DNA of 64,000 nt, taken from the NCBI GenBank assembly GCA_007570785.1, contig ML660774.1:12986719-13050718 (forward strand), in the 5' to 3' direction. Source of the stretch: Antilocapra americana. Its lineage: Eukaryota; Chordata; Mammalia; Artiodactyla; Antilocapridae. Made by a program: the position numbers and the translations under genes. Position 1 is the stretch's first letter; each line of letters begins with the position of its first letter. Below, piece after piece: positions 24,251 through 37,380 of this stretch. The notes below the pieces were generated by a model. The model was not told where the DNA came from. It ran no database searches and was given only the letters and a program-made list of their open reading frames with translations.

Positions 24251-25432
24251 CAGAAGTTAATTAGCCACTAAATTATATGATATTTAGTAAGGACTCTCTA
24301 ATTCAGCTATGTGTTCAGTGAGTTCTAGAGAAATATAAAAGATGAAATTACTGTAGGGTGAAATGGAAGGACAAGACTCCAAAGATGGTTAACTATAAAC
24401 AGGGTATTTCAATAGAGATTATGTTGAGATACATTAGGAATACGCAGAGAGGACTTTAAACAGGTGGACAGTGACAAGGAAATTTAACAGAGAATGGGAA
24501 GGGGTTTGAAGGTAGACAGGATTGGGATGCCACAGTAAGTACACTTTTTCTAACACTATTTCCATTTAAAATTATATGTTGAAAAAAAAATTATGGTCCC
24601 CAAACAGCCTATCCTCATTTTCACCTCTGCATGGGTTTTCTAACACTTTTCCATTTTTTTCTTTCTGATCCATATCAAGGAACAATCTTTATTCTTACTG
24701 GGTAAGCAAAATTTAGTGTGATTTAATGCCAACTCTAATTCTACCTCTTTTAATAAAACTTTGCTAAATAACTCTGCCTCAGGAAAATGATCAGTTAATG
24801 CCCTTAAACTATTATAATACTATCTGTAACATTTCATCTGTATCTTAGTCACATGGATTATAATGTTAGGATTCTAGACTTAAAATTCACATGAATGTCT
24901 CAGGAAAAGGATATATTCCTTGTAGAATACAGAATATTTCAATTTTTTAAAAAGAGAACAGGTTTCAAATACTTGCTTCAACATATTTTAAAATAACTTA
25001 AATATAAGATATAGTTAAACCCTGAGGTAAAATGTGAAATGAATGTAAAACTGTATAGTTAGTGTAATTTAGGAATTTTTTAAAAATCTAGAGCATCTAT
25101 TAATAACTGTATTTTTAACATCTTAGATGCAGCTAGCAAATGAAGTTAAACTCCTCAAAATAGCATAAAGAACAATTAAGCTCAGGAAATATATATCTTG
25201 GAAAAAAGTGATGTTTTAAACAACTATGTAGAGTGAATGTTATTTGAAATTAATAAAATCACAGTTTACTCTCTTCAAATTTAGACTGAGCTTACTAAAT
25301 GATGTTTTTTAGTAAGCAATTTTGCCAATAAAAATTTTAACAAGTAAACATTGATATTTGGTGGTTATTAGTATGTACTATAAGCACATAATTTAAAAAG
25401 TCATATTTCTCCAAAGATTTCAAAAGTGTATT

Positions 25433-25620
25433 CCCAATCCAGGGGTTGAACCAGGGTCTCCCACATTGCAGGTGGATTCTTTCCCAGCTGAGCCACAAGG
25501 GAAGCCCAAGAATACTGGAGTGGGTAGCCCACCCATTCTCAAGCAGATCTTCCAGACCCAGGAATCAAACCAGGGTCTCCTGCATTGCAGGCAGATACTT
25601 TACCAACTAAGCTATCAGGG
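25433..25620 (-). mobile_element. Two tandem tRNA-derived Bov SINE heads
   Basis: In reverse complement, two head segments follow each other. Each has GGGTCTCC...CATTGCAGG and an end near GAGCCACAAGGGAAGCCC or GCTATCAGGG. They are linked by CAAGAATACTGGAGTGGGTA. No Bov-A body is attached on the expected side. Confidence 0.88.
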
Positions 25621-25692
25621 TAATGTAATGTATTATAAATGTAATTTGTAATACATTAGTAATGTATTATAATTAGTAATGTATTATAAATG
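25621..25692. repeat. AT-rich local repeat, three TAATGTATTATAA copies
   Basis: TAATGTATTATAAATG occurs at 25626-25641 and 25677-25692, with a closely related copy at 25660. A partial inverse (AATACATTA) lies at 25650-25658. It adjoins the tRNA-derived repeat on the left. Confidence 0.85.
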
Positions 25693-26077
25693 TTCTTGTG
25701 TAGTAGTATTTGCAAGGGAGTATTTATAAGTACTTAATTTCTTACACATAAACTGTTTTTTTTGTATATAATTCCATTTTTAAAACATGTGCTTTTCCTT
25801 TGTAGATTTTAAAAATCTTACCTGAGGATTGCAAATATCAAAATGTGAACTTAGCCTCACATATTGAGAGTTTTTGATACTATAAGTATACATGATTGAT
25901 TTAAAGTCTAAAAGCTTCTTTTACCTGTGCCTTTTCTCTTTTTTTAAAACTGGCTAATTCATGATAAATTACTCAGATTTGTTCTGAATCAAACATACAC
26001 AATAGGGGGGAACCATGCACTCATAGATTTTGTATTAGGATAGTTAAGCCCAGTCAAAACTCAAAATATAGATTTAA

Positions 26078-26289
26078 GTGAAAGTGAAAGTTGCTCAGTC
26101 GTGTCCTACACTTTGCGACCCCATGGACTGTAGCCTTACCAGGCTACTCTCCCCATGGGATTCTCCAGGCAAGAATACTGGAGTGGGTTGCCATTTCCTT
26201 CTCCAGGGGTCTTCCCGACCCAGGGATCGAACTCAGGTCTCCTATATTGCAGGCAGATGTTTTAACCTCTGAGCCACCAGGGAAGCCCT
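26078..26289 (-). mobile_element. Bov-tA SINE, full length
   Basis: Complete reverse-complement copy: body from GTGAAAGTGAAAGTTGCTCA and head ending GAGCCACCAGGGAAGCCC. It is little diverged from the family form. Confidence 0.95.
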
Positions 26290-26320
26290 AAGACTTTTGC
26301 AATTTTCTGTATGCAAATTG

Positions 26321-26445
26321 AGCTTCCCTGGTGGCTCAGACAGTAAAGCGTCTACCTACAATGGAGGAGACCTGGGTTCAATCTCTGGGTCGGGAAGATC
26401 TGGAGAAGGAAAAGGTGACCTACTCCAGTATTCTTGCCTGGAAAA
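26321..26445 (+). mobile_element. Bov-tA SINE, 3' truncated
   Basis: The head (AGCTTCCCTGGTGGCTCAGA) and the start of the body (CTACTCCAGTATTCTTGCCT) are present, opposite in direction to the copy 31 bases to its left. Confidence 0.94.
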
Positions 26446-26679
26446 GTTCTAAAGAGGTGTATTTTCAAAGAAATACTGTTTGGGAAAAAAAAAAAAACAG
26501 AAACAAATAAGAGTCTTTCCATCATATCCGTAATAAAATTTTTCCATGAGTTTTTCATTATAATCAGGAAGCACTATTTTCGTAAAAGCCAATGCTACTG
26601 GGAGAAGTTTGAAATGACATTTTACTGATTCTATATTTTTCCATTAGAATACCTTTTACGTCATTTTTAAAATGTTAAG

Positions 26680-27420
26680 TTTATCAGAGTATCGTTGATT
26701 TACAATGTTAGTTTCAGGTGGGTAGGAAAGTGATTCAATTATACACACACATACATACACACACACATCCTTTTTAAAAATTCTTTTCTCATATAGGTTA
26801 TCACAGAATAATGAGTAGAGTTTCCTGTGCTATATAGCAGACCCTTGTTGAGTATCTATTTTATATATAATGCTGTGTATAAGTTCATCCCAAGCCCCTG
26901 ATTTATCCCCACCTTGCTAAGTTTCCCCTTTGGTAACCGTAAGTTTGTTTTCTATGTCTTTGAGTCTGTTTCATAAACATGTTCATTTATCATCTTTAAA
27001 AATTAGATTCCACATGAGTGGTATCATGATATTTGCCTTTCTCTGACTTACTCTACTTAATATGATAACCTTTAACTCCATCCATCTCTAGATCCATTTG
27101 TGTTACTGTAAATGGCATAATTTCATTATTTTCTTATGGCTGAATAATATGCAACTGTATTTATATACCACATCTTCTTTATACATTATCTGTCAATGGA
27201 CATTTCAGTTGGATCCATGTCTTGGCTATTGTAAATAGTGCTGCAATGAACACTGGGGTATATGTGTATTTTCAAATTATGGTTTTCTTCTGGATATATG
27301 CCCAGGAGTGGGACTGCTAATTGTATGGTAGTTCTACTTTTAGTTTTTTAGGGAATTGCTTGCAAATGCTACGTACAAATCAGATTTTTTATGTGACTAA
27401 AAAATGTCCATCTGGTATTT
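26680..27420 (-). mobile_element. L1 3' region fragment
   Basis: Reverse-complement L1 3' UTR and flanking ORF2 end: GTTGATTTACAATGTTAGTT, TTTCCTGTGCTATATAGCAG, AGTGCTGCAATGAACACTGG. A CA-rich stretch sits at 26743-26767. Confidence 0.92.
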
Positions 27421-28814
27421 AACAACATGGAAATCCCTGGTGAACTAGTGTGATTTTCAGATGAGTGATGGGTACAGAGGCCAGATAGAAGGACACCATG
27501 AATGAGCAGAAATGAACTGAGATTGTGGGCACAGAAAATCCTCACATAGGGAATTAGGTCATGTTATGACTGCAAAGACCAGGAGAGAGGTGTGCTACTG
27601 AGAAACTTTAGCAACAAACCATGTGGCATACATTAAGTCAAACTTTATTTATGATTTTCCAAAATATCTTACAAGTGGCAACCAAGTAGATAGTAGACCT
27701 TAACAGGAGAAGATATTGACAAGGAGGATATGATTGAAAAAGAAGATGGAGATTCTGAAGAAAGTTGATCTCATCGTTCTTGGGGACCAGTTAAGTCCTT
27801 TGGAAGCAGGTGAGAGAACAGAAAATATGAGAGATCAAAGAAAATGGACAAAGATAGAACAGAAGAATAAGCAGGAATAAGAGAATAGAAGAAAATAAAT
27901 TCAATGATATTAATTGCAAGTTTGAGAACTTGGATTTGGAAATATTACAAATTTCAATGAGGTTTCAGGTAGTTCCCAAGTGAGCAGTTAGAGTCAAATG
28001 AACAAGTCGGTAATAGAATTTAAAGAGAAAAAAATGAAAATATGAGGCCAATGTGCTAAACAAATACACAGCATGGGCATTCTGAAGAAAGGAGTTTAAA
28101 TATATATATCATGTCTGAAGACAGAATGAATTAGATTACCTTTAAAAGTCTTTTATCCCTCTAATCTTATTTTTCAAGGATATTACTACATGATTGTCTT
28201 TGATATAGTAAAAAATAGATATTTTCCAAAAATAGTATAAATGACACAAAGAATATTCAGTCCTAGCAACATCGTTTATATAAGTGCTACAAATCAACTT
28301 AATGGGATTTTTTTCCTCTTGAAAATATTTTTTAAAATGGCTGCACAATTCTAATTTATCCTACTTAATTGGAATTAATATATCATATTGTGGCTACTGC
28401 AATGTTTTCTTTAACAAATCACAGCAATATGTATTCATACTTTCTTATTTATAATTTACTTTTAGTTCCTAAAAATATAGCAACAACCTGACTGTATAAA
28501 ACTGGGGGAGAGAAGAAAAGTATAATTTTAAAAACAAATTCTCAAATAGAATAACGAATTGTCAAGTAAAATTTTGAAAGTCGAAAACTTGTTCAGTAAT
28601 AGATAAAATATACTGGCAGTTAGCATCATCTTTACGGATAAAACAATCAAGGTATTATTGTCCACCTAAAGATATTTTCTTGAGCAAACTAAACGAAACT
28701 CAAAACTGTTTACAGCTTTAATGTGCTTAGTAAACCAAACCTGTACAGTACAATATACTTGTCTAATGTTTAACTATCATAAACTCTAAAACTGAGTGCT
28801 TTTTTAGTTGAAGG

Positions 28815-28975
28815 AGAGGTGATTGACAATATTGTGTTAGTTTCAGGTGTACATCATACTGATGTAAGGTTTTTGCAGATTATATTCCATTACAGGTTAC
28901 TACAAGATATTAGGTATAATTCCTTGCACTATACAGTAAATACTTGTTGCTTATCTATTTTATGTAGTTTATATA
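28815..28975 (-). mobile_element. L1 3' UTR fragment
   Basis: The reverse complement shows TGTGTTAGTTTCAGGTGTAC and ACTTGTTGCTTATCTATTTT. It ends in an AT repeat. Confidence 0.82.
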
Positions 28976-29026
28976 TATATGAATCCCATATATATTGAGT
29001 CCTTAATTAATGCTTAAAGCAATTAA

Positions 29027-29041
29027 ATATATATATATATA
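29027..29041. repeat. Short (AT)n microsatellite
   Basis: Seven to eight AT units in an AT-rich stretch between an L1 end and a Bov-tA. Confidence 0.85.
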
Positions 29042-29066
29042 CACCTTTCTTTTTCTTTAAAATATG

Positions 29067-29361
29067 TGAGCTTAGTCACTCAGTCGCATCTAACTCTTTG
29101 CAACCCATGGACTGTAGTCCGCCAGGCTCCTCTGTCCGTGGGGATTCTCTAGGCAAGAAATCCTAGGAGGGGATTCCCAACACAGGAATTGAACCTGGGT
29201 CTCCCACATTGCGAGCACATCCTTTAGCGTCTATGCCACCAGGGAAGCCCAAGAATACTGGAGTGGGTAACCTATCCCTTCCCCAGGGGAACTTCCCAAC
29301 CCAGGACTCAAACCAGGGTCTCCTGCATTGCAGGTGGATTCTTTACCAGCTGAGCTACCAT
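29067..29361 (-). mobile_element. Composite Bov-tA SINE with two heads
   Basis: In reverse complement, a Bov-A body (GCTTAGTCACTCAGTCGCAT) is followed by one head (to GCCACCAGGGAAGCCC near 29250) and a second head ending GCTGAGCTACCAT. It has the same architecture as the element at 5323-5633. Confidence 0.92.
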
Positions 29362-29875
29362 AAGATAAGCTTTGGTTTAGAAACAAACAGCAGCAAAAAT
29401 GCTTCACAATTTTTATCCTTTCAATCTTTCAAGTAATGTTTGAGGGGGGGAAATAAGCAGAATCTTCTATGCCTAGTAGACTAATTCTGGAACTGTACAA
29501 GAGAAGAGGGAGAACTCCAAAATGTGATTTTAGGGCTTAGGGAGGTCAACACTGGGTAGAAACTTTTTCAGAAGAAAAATGTTAAGAATTTTTATTATGA
29601 AAGAGAAAGCTGGTACGGAGGGAAGATGACAAGAAAACAAAGGGAGGAAAAAGGGTGATGTAGTTTAGGGAGTAATGCTTATTACACTGCAGTACCAAGA
29701 GCAGGCCTGCACTGAGGCAGAAGTCCTTAAACTTCCTGTATACAAAACACAGGAAACCCCTGAGGGGTAGATTAACTAGTGAATAAGGGGAGTGTGGAGT
29801 GGCTGCTGGAATGCACCTTTCTTAATCTGGTGCTGATTATACAGGAGTGTTCTCTCCATTAAAATTAACTAAGCC

Positions 29876-30178
29876 TATTCTCTTTGTCTGTTCCAGAGAG
29901 GAGAGAGGGTGAGATGTATGGAAAGTGTAACAGGGAAACTTAAATTACCATATGTAAAATAGACAGCCAACAGGAATCTGCTAAATGGTTCAGGAAACTC
30001 AAACAGGGGCTCTGTATCAATCTAGAGGGGGTAGGATGGGGAGGGTGATGGAGGGAGGTTCAAAAGGGAGGGGATATATGTATACCTATGGCTGATTCAT
30101 ACTGAGGTCTGACAGAAAACAACAAAATTCTGTAAAGCAATTATCCTTCAATTAAAAAATAATTAAAATTTAAAAATG
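29876..30178 (+). mobile_element. L1 3' end (ruminant), 5' truncated, with probable target duplication
   Basis: From about 29926 the sequence is the sense L1 3' UTR: CAGGAAACTCAAACAGGGGC, a G-rich stretch at 30025-30072, GGATATATGTATACCTATGG and an A-rich tail. AACTAAGCC occurs before it (29867-29875) and after it (30179-30187) within similar A-rich contexts, consistent with an imperfect target-site duplication. Confidence 0.85.
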
Positions 30179-30544
30179 AACTAAGCCACACACGATTTAT
30201 GCACTTTCTTAAATTTATGTAACGTTTCTATTAAAAAATCTCAGATATGTAAGTAAATAAACTGGGGATTGTGCTACTAAAGGTACATTTCTGGATACTA
30301 GTTTCTGGAATCTGCATTTTAACAAGTACCCTGGGGGTGTACACAGCCATTCTAGGACATAAATGGAAAAACAATAGTTGAGAGGTTCAAAAGTAATTTT
30401 TTCATCCTCTCAGCAAAGCTTTCTCCTGCCACAGGCATTTCTACTCCAGTAGTTTAGAAAGCAGATTACTGACTATAGGATTACTGACTATGGACTTGGG
30501 GTCAGATCTCATTCCATCCTTATTTTTTACTTACCTAGGCTTAG

Positions 30545-30925
30545 GATATACCAGGCCCTATACTGGATACCACAAAAATGAGAAAGTCATAGTTTCTGCC
30601 TTCAAGAAGTTTATAATCTACTTGAAATAATTCCACAGTACCTAAAATACAAAGCAAGCAAAAAATTAAGTGGTATAAGTGGCAGCAAACAAAGCACTGT
30701 AAAAGAGGAAGGATGCGTAAGCAAATAAGGCCTCTTGGAAGACAGCATCAGAGCTACATAAAACTTAAGTGTAATTTCAACAGATGAGAGAAGAGAGAGG
30801 AAGCATACCTGTAAGTGCGGGTAGGAGCACTATGGGAAGGACAGCACAGGCTGTAGATGACGCTGCTGGGAAGAAAGTAGCTAGAGATGAGGCCAGAAAT
30901 GCAGGCTGTCCCGTAGAAGGAGTCT
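30545..30925 (+). mobile_element. Possible L2-related sequence
   Basis: A purine-rich stretch in the order GGCCCTATACTGGATACCAC, CTGCCTTCAAGAAGTTTATA, TAAGGCCTCTTGGAAGACAG resembles the old LINE2 end series. It is strongly diverged. Confidence 0.45.
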
Positions 30926-32814
30926 TGGATAAAAGGCAGAAATAAGTATGCCTAATTTTAATTTTACAGGAATAAGGAAGTCACAGAGGATATTTGAACA
31001 GAAAGGAGACACGATTGTAAGTCACTTCAGGAAGGTGAATCCGGAAGCCACAAATTTAATGAACCGTCACAAGATGAAGGTAAGTCACCATGCTACGCAT
31101 CACAGTGATGGTGAGTCAAGGCTACACAGATCTGGATTCTGTTGCTACTCTACTTGATCAAGCTGCTTAACCTGAGTCACAGCTACCACCTGTAATTAGG
31201 GGATGATAGAGAAACAACTTCACGTAAGGGCACTGCAGACACTGAAGGAGCCAACATGTCAGTTTCCTAGCACCCGAGAGGCAGTTTGTCATTGTGATCA
31301 TCATCGTCATCGACTTTTTCATATGACCCAAGTTTTTCCTATGCTAAATATGGTATATTTAGAAGGTTCATGTGAGTTTGCCTGGAGCTAAATCTTGATG
31401 AAGAAAACAAAATGTAAGGCTTTGGGGAAAAAGTGAAAAAGGTGTTAAGATACATGTAAGAAGTTCAGTATGCTAAAGAAGAACTAAGACATATGTGGAT
31501 TAGTAAAAAAATAAACAAAATATAACTTTTCTAGTAGTGTGTTCTCATTGTGTTACACTTGGATTTGGGTAAAAGCTTCAAGGTTGGCTTTGATATCTCT
31601 AATAGTAGAACTGTATGTTGCTGTCAAGATAATTCAACTAAAAGAAAACTTTCTTTTTTTCAGTGGTAAATAAATCTGCCTACCTGACCTCCCAAGATAG
31701 ATTACTGTTTTTACATATCCTCAAGTTTTATGTATAGTGTTTCCAAATGTAACACGGTTGAATATTTGGCTGCTCTCTCTTTTTTAAGTCAGGCTTCTTT
31801 CCTATAAAACACATCCTTTTCATTTCTGCCTTCTCATCTTAGTGTATGTATGGTCACTTAGCATCTGGAGTGCTTTCTGTTCTTTTTTGAACCAAATGAA
31901 ATATGACTTATCAAATATTAAATTCAGTACCACTTCCAAAATGACACTAACAGATGAGGATTTATAATTCACAAGAGTCAATGATCAGGATTAGCATTCT
32001 TCTAGTAATCACTGTTTAATGTTGCTCTGGATGGCTGAATCAATTTTGTGACTTCACCTGCAACTTAATTTCCCAAATTTAAAAGCTCAAAATAATGGAA
32101 TAAAGAATAAAATAAAATTGACAGTTTAATATATGCTTCTCTGAAAGTACTTTAGTTTTATGAAGTGTTGAAATTGTTGTACAGTGGAAGGGTGTAAAGA
32201 TGTTCATGACCAGATCTCTGTGCAATCGAGAGTTCAATGTGATGTATGTATCATCCACACAGAAGGAGTAATTATGATTTTATGTTCCTGTTGTGAAATA
32301 TTTACCATTGCATTAACATCTCTTTTATATTACAAACCACATTTTAATATAAGCAACGTAAAACAGTATATACCACAAAAACACTGATAATAGTGTTATC
32401 TTTTCTCTACTCCTGCAAACATAATTTCAGAATGGAACCTTCTTCTACTAACATTTCAAATGCTTTTTAAGTATTCACATCATTGACACTGTATCTGTTT
32501 GACTGGTAAGTACAACATAATGAATAAAGTTTGAAGAAAACATCTTAATAAGCTTACCTAAGAACCAGTATTTTTGTACCTAAATATCTTTGCTAGATTA
32601 TATATAATGGGTCTTTGTTCCATTTCCTGGGGAAATTGCACCTCAAAATAGAAAGCTGTTCATGGGAAATAACATTTTCTTCTTTTCTTTTCCTTCTTTA
32701 ACTGACCTTTTGATTAAAAAAAAATACATAGAACTAGGTTCTAAGATGAAAATAAGAAGGAGATAGAAAATAATCCATCAAGAGATACCATAAATATGTG
32801 GTATATGGTATGGT

Positions 32815-35030
32815 ACCTTTTTAATCTTTTATTTTATATTAGAGTATAATTGATTAGCAGTGCTGCATTAGCTTCAGTTGTATACAGCAAGTTTTACATA
32901 TACATGTATCCTTTTACAAATTCTTTTCCCATTTAGGTTATTACAGAATATTAAGCAAAGTTCCCTGTGCTACTCAGTATTCCTTGTTGGTTATCTATTT
33001 TAAACATAGAAAAACGTATATATCAATCTCAAACTCCTAGTTTATCCCTCCCCCTCACCTTTCACCTTTGATAACCGTTTTTTCCTGATGCCTGCTTCTA
33101 TTTTGTAAATAAGCTCACTTGTGTCATTTTTTTTAGATTCTGCACATAAGTCCTATCATGTCTTTCTCTGACTTATTTCACTCAGTATGATAATCTCCAA
33201 GCCCACTATGGTACTGCAAATGGCATTATTTCATTCTTTTTTAATGGCCGAGTAATATTCCGTTGTGTGTGTGAGTGTGTGTGTGTGCGCACATATCACA
33301 TATTCTTTATCCATTCATCTGCCAATGGACATTCACGTCACTTCCGTGTTTTGGCTACTGTAAACAGCACTGCAGTGAACACTGCGGTACAGTATCCCTT
33401 TGAACCATGGTTTTCTTTGGATATGTGCCCAGGAGAGGGACTGTAGGATTATGTAGTAACTGTATTTTTAGTTTTTTAAGGAAACTCCATACTGTTCTCC
33501 ATAGTAGCTGCCCTGGTTTCCATTCTCACCACCAGTGTAGGAGGGGTCCCTTTTCTCCATATCCTCTCCAGTATTTATTGTTCCTGTTTTTTTTTTTTAA
33601 ATGATGGTTATTCTGACTGGTGTGAGGTGATGCCACATTGTAGTTCATTTACATTGCTCTAATAATGAGCAGTGTTGAGCCTCTTTTCATGTGACTTTTG
33701 GCCATCTATTTGTCTTCTTGGGAGAAATGTCTATTTAGGTTTTTAGCCCATTTTGATTGGGCTGTTTCTTCACATTGAGCTACATGAGCTGTTAATAAAT
33801 TTTGGAGATTAATCTCTTGTCGCTCAAACTGTTCGCAAATATTTCCTCCTGTTCTGGAGTTGTCTTTTCGTTTTGTTTATGGTTTCCTTTGCTATATAAA
33901 AGCTTTGGAGTTTAAGTTCCAGTTGGTTATTTTGTTTTTACTTCCATTACTCTAAGAGATGGGTTGAAAAGATACTGCTGCAGTTTATGTCAAAGAGTGT
34001 TCTGTGTATGTTTTCCTCTAGGGAAAACATAGTATCTGGTCTTATATTTAGGTCTTTAATATATTTAGAGTTTGTTTTTGTAAATAGTGGTAAAGAATAC
34101 TCTAATTCTGTTACATGTAGCTGTCCAGTCTTGCCAGCACTGTTTATTGAAGGGATTGCCTTTTCCCCATTATATAGTCCTGCCTCTCAGTCACTGATTT
34201 ATTGACCACAAATGTGTGAGTTTATTTCCGGACTTCTTATCCTGTTCCACTGATGTACATTTCTGTTTTGTGCCAATGCCATACCGTCTGACCGAAATCA
34301 CTGATGAGCTCCAGCAGTTTTCTGGTAATGTCTTTAGGATTTTCTACATATAGTATCATGTCATTTGCAAACAGTGACAGTTTTACTTCTTCTTTTCCAT
34401 TTTGAATGCCTTTTATTTCCTTTTGGATGATTTTCTTTTCTCCTCTGACTGCTGTGGCTAGAACTTTCAAAACTAGGCTGAATAAAAGTGACAAGAGTGG
34501 ACATCCTTGTCTTTTTAGTGGATCTTAGAGGAAATGCTTTCAGCTTTTCTCTATTCAGAATGATGTTAGTTGTGGGTTTGTCATAAATGGCCTTTATTAT
34601 GTTGAGATAGGTCCCCTCTATGCCCACTTTCTGGAGAGTTTTTATCATAAATGGGTGTTGAATTTTGTAAAAAGCCTTTTCTATATCTACTGAGATAATC
34701 ATATGATTTTTATTCTTCAGTTTGTTAATGTGGCATATCACACTTGTTGACTTGTGGATAGTGAAAAATCCTTGCATCCTTGGGATAAATCCAAGTTGAT
34801 CGTATGTGTGATCCTTTCCATGTATTGTTAGATTTAGTTTGCTAGTACTGTGTTCAAGATTTTTGCATCTGTGTTGATGCTGGCCTATAATTTACTTTTT
34901 TGTGGTATCTTTGTCTGGTTTGGGTGTCAGGGTGAGAGTGGCCTCATAGAAAGAGTTTTGGAGTATTCCTTCCTCTGTAGCTTTATAGGAAGTATTTCAG
35001 AAGGATAGGTGTTAACTCTTGTCTAAACAT
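32815..35030 (-). mobile_element. L1 LINE, about 2.2 kb (3' UTR through reverse-transcriptase region)
   Basis: Read on the minus strand, the element runs from reverse transcriptase to 3' UTR. Frames at 34361-34777 and 34237-34494 give [20 protein letters not shown] and [16 protein letters not shown], the A motif (D) and a FANDM variant of the FADDM catalytic box. One catalytic Asp is thus replaced by Asn, and a frame change separates the two blocks. It is inactive and truncated at its 5' end near 35030. Confidence 0.95.
33263..33289. repeat. (TG)n microsatellite within L1
   Basis: An interrupted TG run at the usual position of the L1 3' region, after GTAATATTCCG. Confidence 0.9.
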
Positions 35031-36837
35031 TCAGTGCAAGTCATCTGTGAACTTTATCTCTAATCATATCATACGGCATGATATTCAGTAACTAAGCCAC
35101 ATAGCTCCAGTCACATGACTCTAAATTTCACAGCTATGCCAGTGTCCCCTGCCATGTCTTCTATAAAGTCTGAATTCAAAAGGAGTTTAGAAAGACACTT
35201 CCTTCCCTAATAACAGCAAGACAAGCAAAAAGGATGAAATTTTGCCATCATTTGGGGACTTGACAAGCAAGAATCTCAGCAGTTCTTGCTTGTACTAAGG
35301 TCTGAATTGAGCAAAAATAACAAGATCCTCAGTGGTGCCGCCTTTGCAGAGCTATTTGCAAAGGACTAGTGGAGACAAATGCATTGTATGTATCTCTCCA
35401 TGCCTAAGAGTTAATCACCAAAAGGACAGAGATTTATTTAAATATTTAAGAAATCCAAATACCATCTATTCATCCAGGCTTCTACTGACAATGTTTTGTA
35501 ATCTCTCTCAACGCACTAACTCTTTCAAGGGGCATTCCTTCAGAAATACTAGATTTTTCTCTTGAACCCCGCAAAGGCCTGGTTTTTACTTATACCAACT
35601 CATTACAAAAATGTCCATTCACTATTTGATGGTACAGATATGAAGCAAAGAGTAGATACTCTCCTTTCAATTAGTAACTAGGGATAGTACAAGTGATTCG
35701 CACATCAACAGATAGCTTTCACTCACCTCTCTGGAACCCCATTACCTATCATTGTTAACCATGCTTAGTAACACTGAAACCAAATGAGCTGTCTGATCAA
35801 ATCAGTAGAAAGTTCTGAGAAAGTTTGTTCTGTTTCTGTTGCTGCTGTTTAAATATGTAAGTCTGGGACCCAGAAATCAGTACTTCTCCTCCCTGTGCAG
35901 ACATATCTACATAATAACATTCGAGCTTGAACACTGCAGTTAGTAAGAGAGGCACCAACAGAAATAAAGCAGGGAACAGTACTTAGGACAGTGAGGATTT
36001 ACATGTCTGCCCTGTGACACACAGCTGACAGAAATGGAAACACGGTGCCTAGAAAAGAGTCCAGAATGACACCCCACCTCACATTTGTTCAGCTGATATA
36101 CAGAACTTAGAAGGCACTTACTCTATGAGATTTCAGTGCCTCGGGAGGAGAGTACTGGTATTAGGTTGAAACAGTCTTCAACCCAATATAAAAAATACTT
36201 TCTCAATAAATGAAACTAAAATTGGCTGTTCATGAGAAAGCAAGCTCCTTCTCATCTAAACTGTTAAAGAGGCTCAAAAATTATAATTTAATATGGATGT
36301 TATAAAAGGGCTCCTTACTCAAGAGAATTCCAGCCTTGATAACTTTAGAATCCCCTCCATCTGTAAGATCGATAATAAAAGTCTGAAAATTAAATGCCAC
36401 AACAAAAAGTCTATAAAAAAAAATAAGCCCCAACATACCCTGAAAACAGAATCTCTCTCTCTCTTTTTTACTCCAAATATGCCATACTGACGCCTTATCT
36501 AATGGCTCTTCCATTCTCATCACATCGCTGTTACGTTGGCTGCAGCCTTAATAACGTGAAGTTCAACAACAACCTTTTAACTTATGTCTGAGAACTGAGA
36601 CCATCTATGTCAACACGACTTAGAGTTGGTTCAAAGAAATCTTTGCCTGGCAAAGGTAAGACTATAAACCAAAAAACAACCTCACTGTTTGCTTCAAGTA
36701 GTTCTTACAGATCAATTTATCAGAAACAATAGTCTGCACACCTGGATGAACAGCTTACTTGAAGATCTTCACCTCTAGGTGTTCAGTAAACCTATTCTAG
36801 GAAAACTGGGGCCAATTCAAATCAGCCATCTGCTTTG

Positions 36838-36905
36838 AAAAGGCTCCAGTCCATGGGATTCTCCATGCAAGAATAACGAAGTGGGTTGCCATGCCCTCCT
36901 TTAGG
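36838..36905 (-). mobile_element. Bov-A SINE fragment
   Basis: About 65 bases of reverse-complement body (CAGTCCATGGGATTCTCCAT, GTGGGTTGCCATGCCCTCCT). Confidence 0.85.
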
Positions 36906-36964
36906 GATGTATGGGTGTATGTGTGCATGTATGTATCCACACACACATATATATACACACATAC
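36906..36964. repeat. Compound TG/CA/TA low-complexity tract
   Basis: Alternating purine-pyrimidine sequence (GTATGGGTGTATGTGTGCAT, then CACACACACATATATATACA) follows a Bov-A fragment. It could adopt a Z-form. Confidence 0.85.
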
Positions 36965-37064
36965 GTGCATCACAGCTTCTTAAATTAGAAGTTAAGACTT
37001 GTACATTAAGACTATACATTTTACGTCCATAAAAATTTGTGAAAGTCAATTTTAAACCTTGTAG

Positions 37065-37380
37065 TTCTGGGACTTCCCTGGTGGCATAATGGGTAAGAAT
37101 CTGCTGCCAATGCAGAGAACATGGATTCTATCCCTGGCTCAGGAAGATTCCACATGCTGTGGAGCAGCTAAGCCTGTGAGCCACAACTACTGAACCCGTG
37201 TGCCTAGAGCCTGCAGTCCGTGATAAGAGAAGCCACTGAAATGAGAAGCATGCGCATTGTGAGTAGAGAGTAGCCCCTGCTCTCTGCAGCTAGAGAAAAC
37301 CCATGAGCAGCAGTGAGGACCCAGCACAACCAAAAATAAAAATACATATATGTTATAAAACAAAAAGCGAACAAAAAAAT
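37065..37380 (+). mobile_element. CHR-type tRNA-derived SINE with probable target duplication
   Basis: The head GACTTCCCTGGTGGCATAAT is followed by the CHR body (GAGCCACAACTACTGAACCC) and an A-rich tail. ACCTTGTAG (37056-37064) before it and ACCTTGTGG (37381-37389) after it look like a target duplication with one change. Confidence 0.9.

Noticed and set aside
34237..34777. Reverse-transcriptase-like frames as a possible retron or novel RT system
   Set aside because: The sequence is L1 ORF2 (FANDM, DIEKAF) in a decayed L1 with intact L1 flanks.
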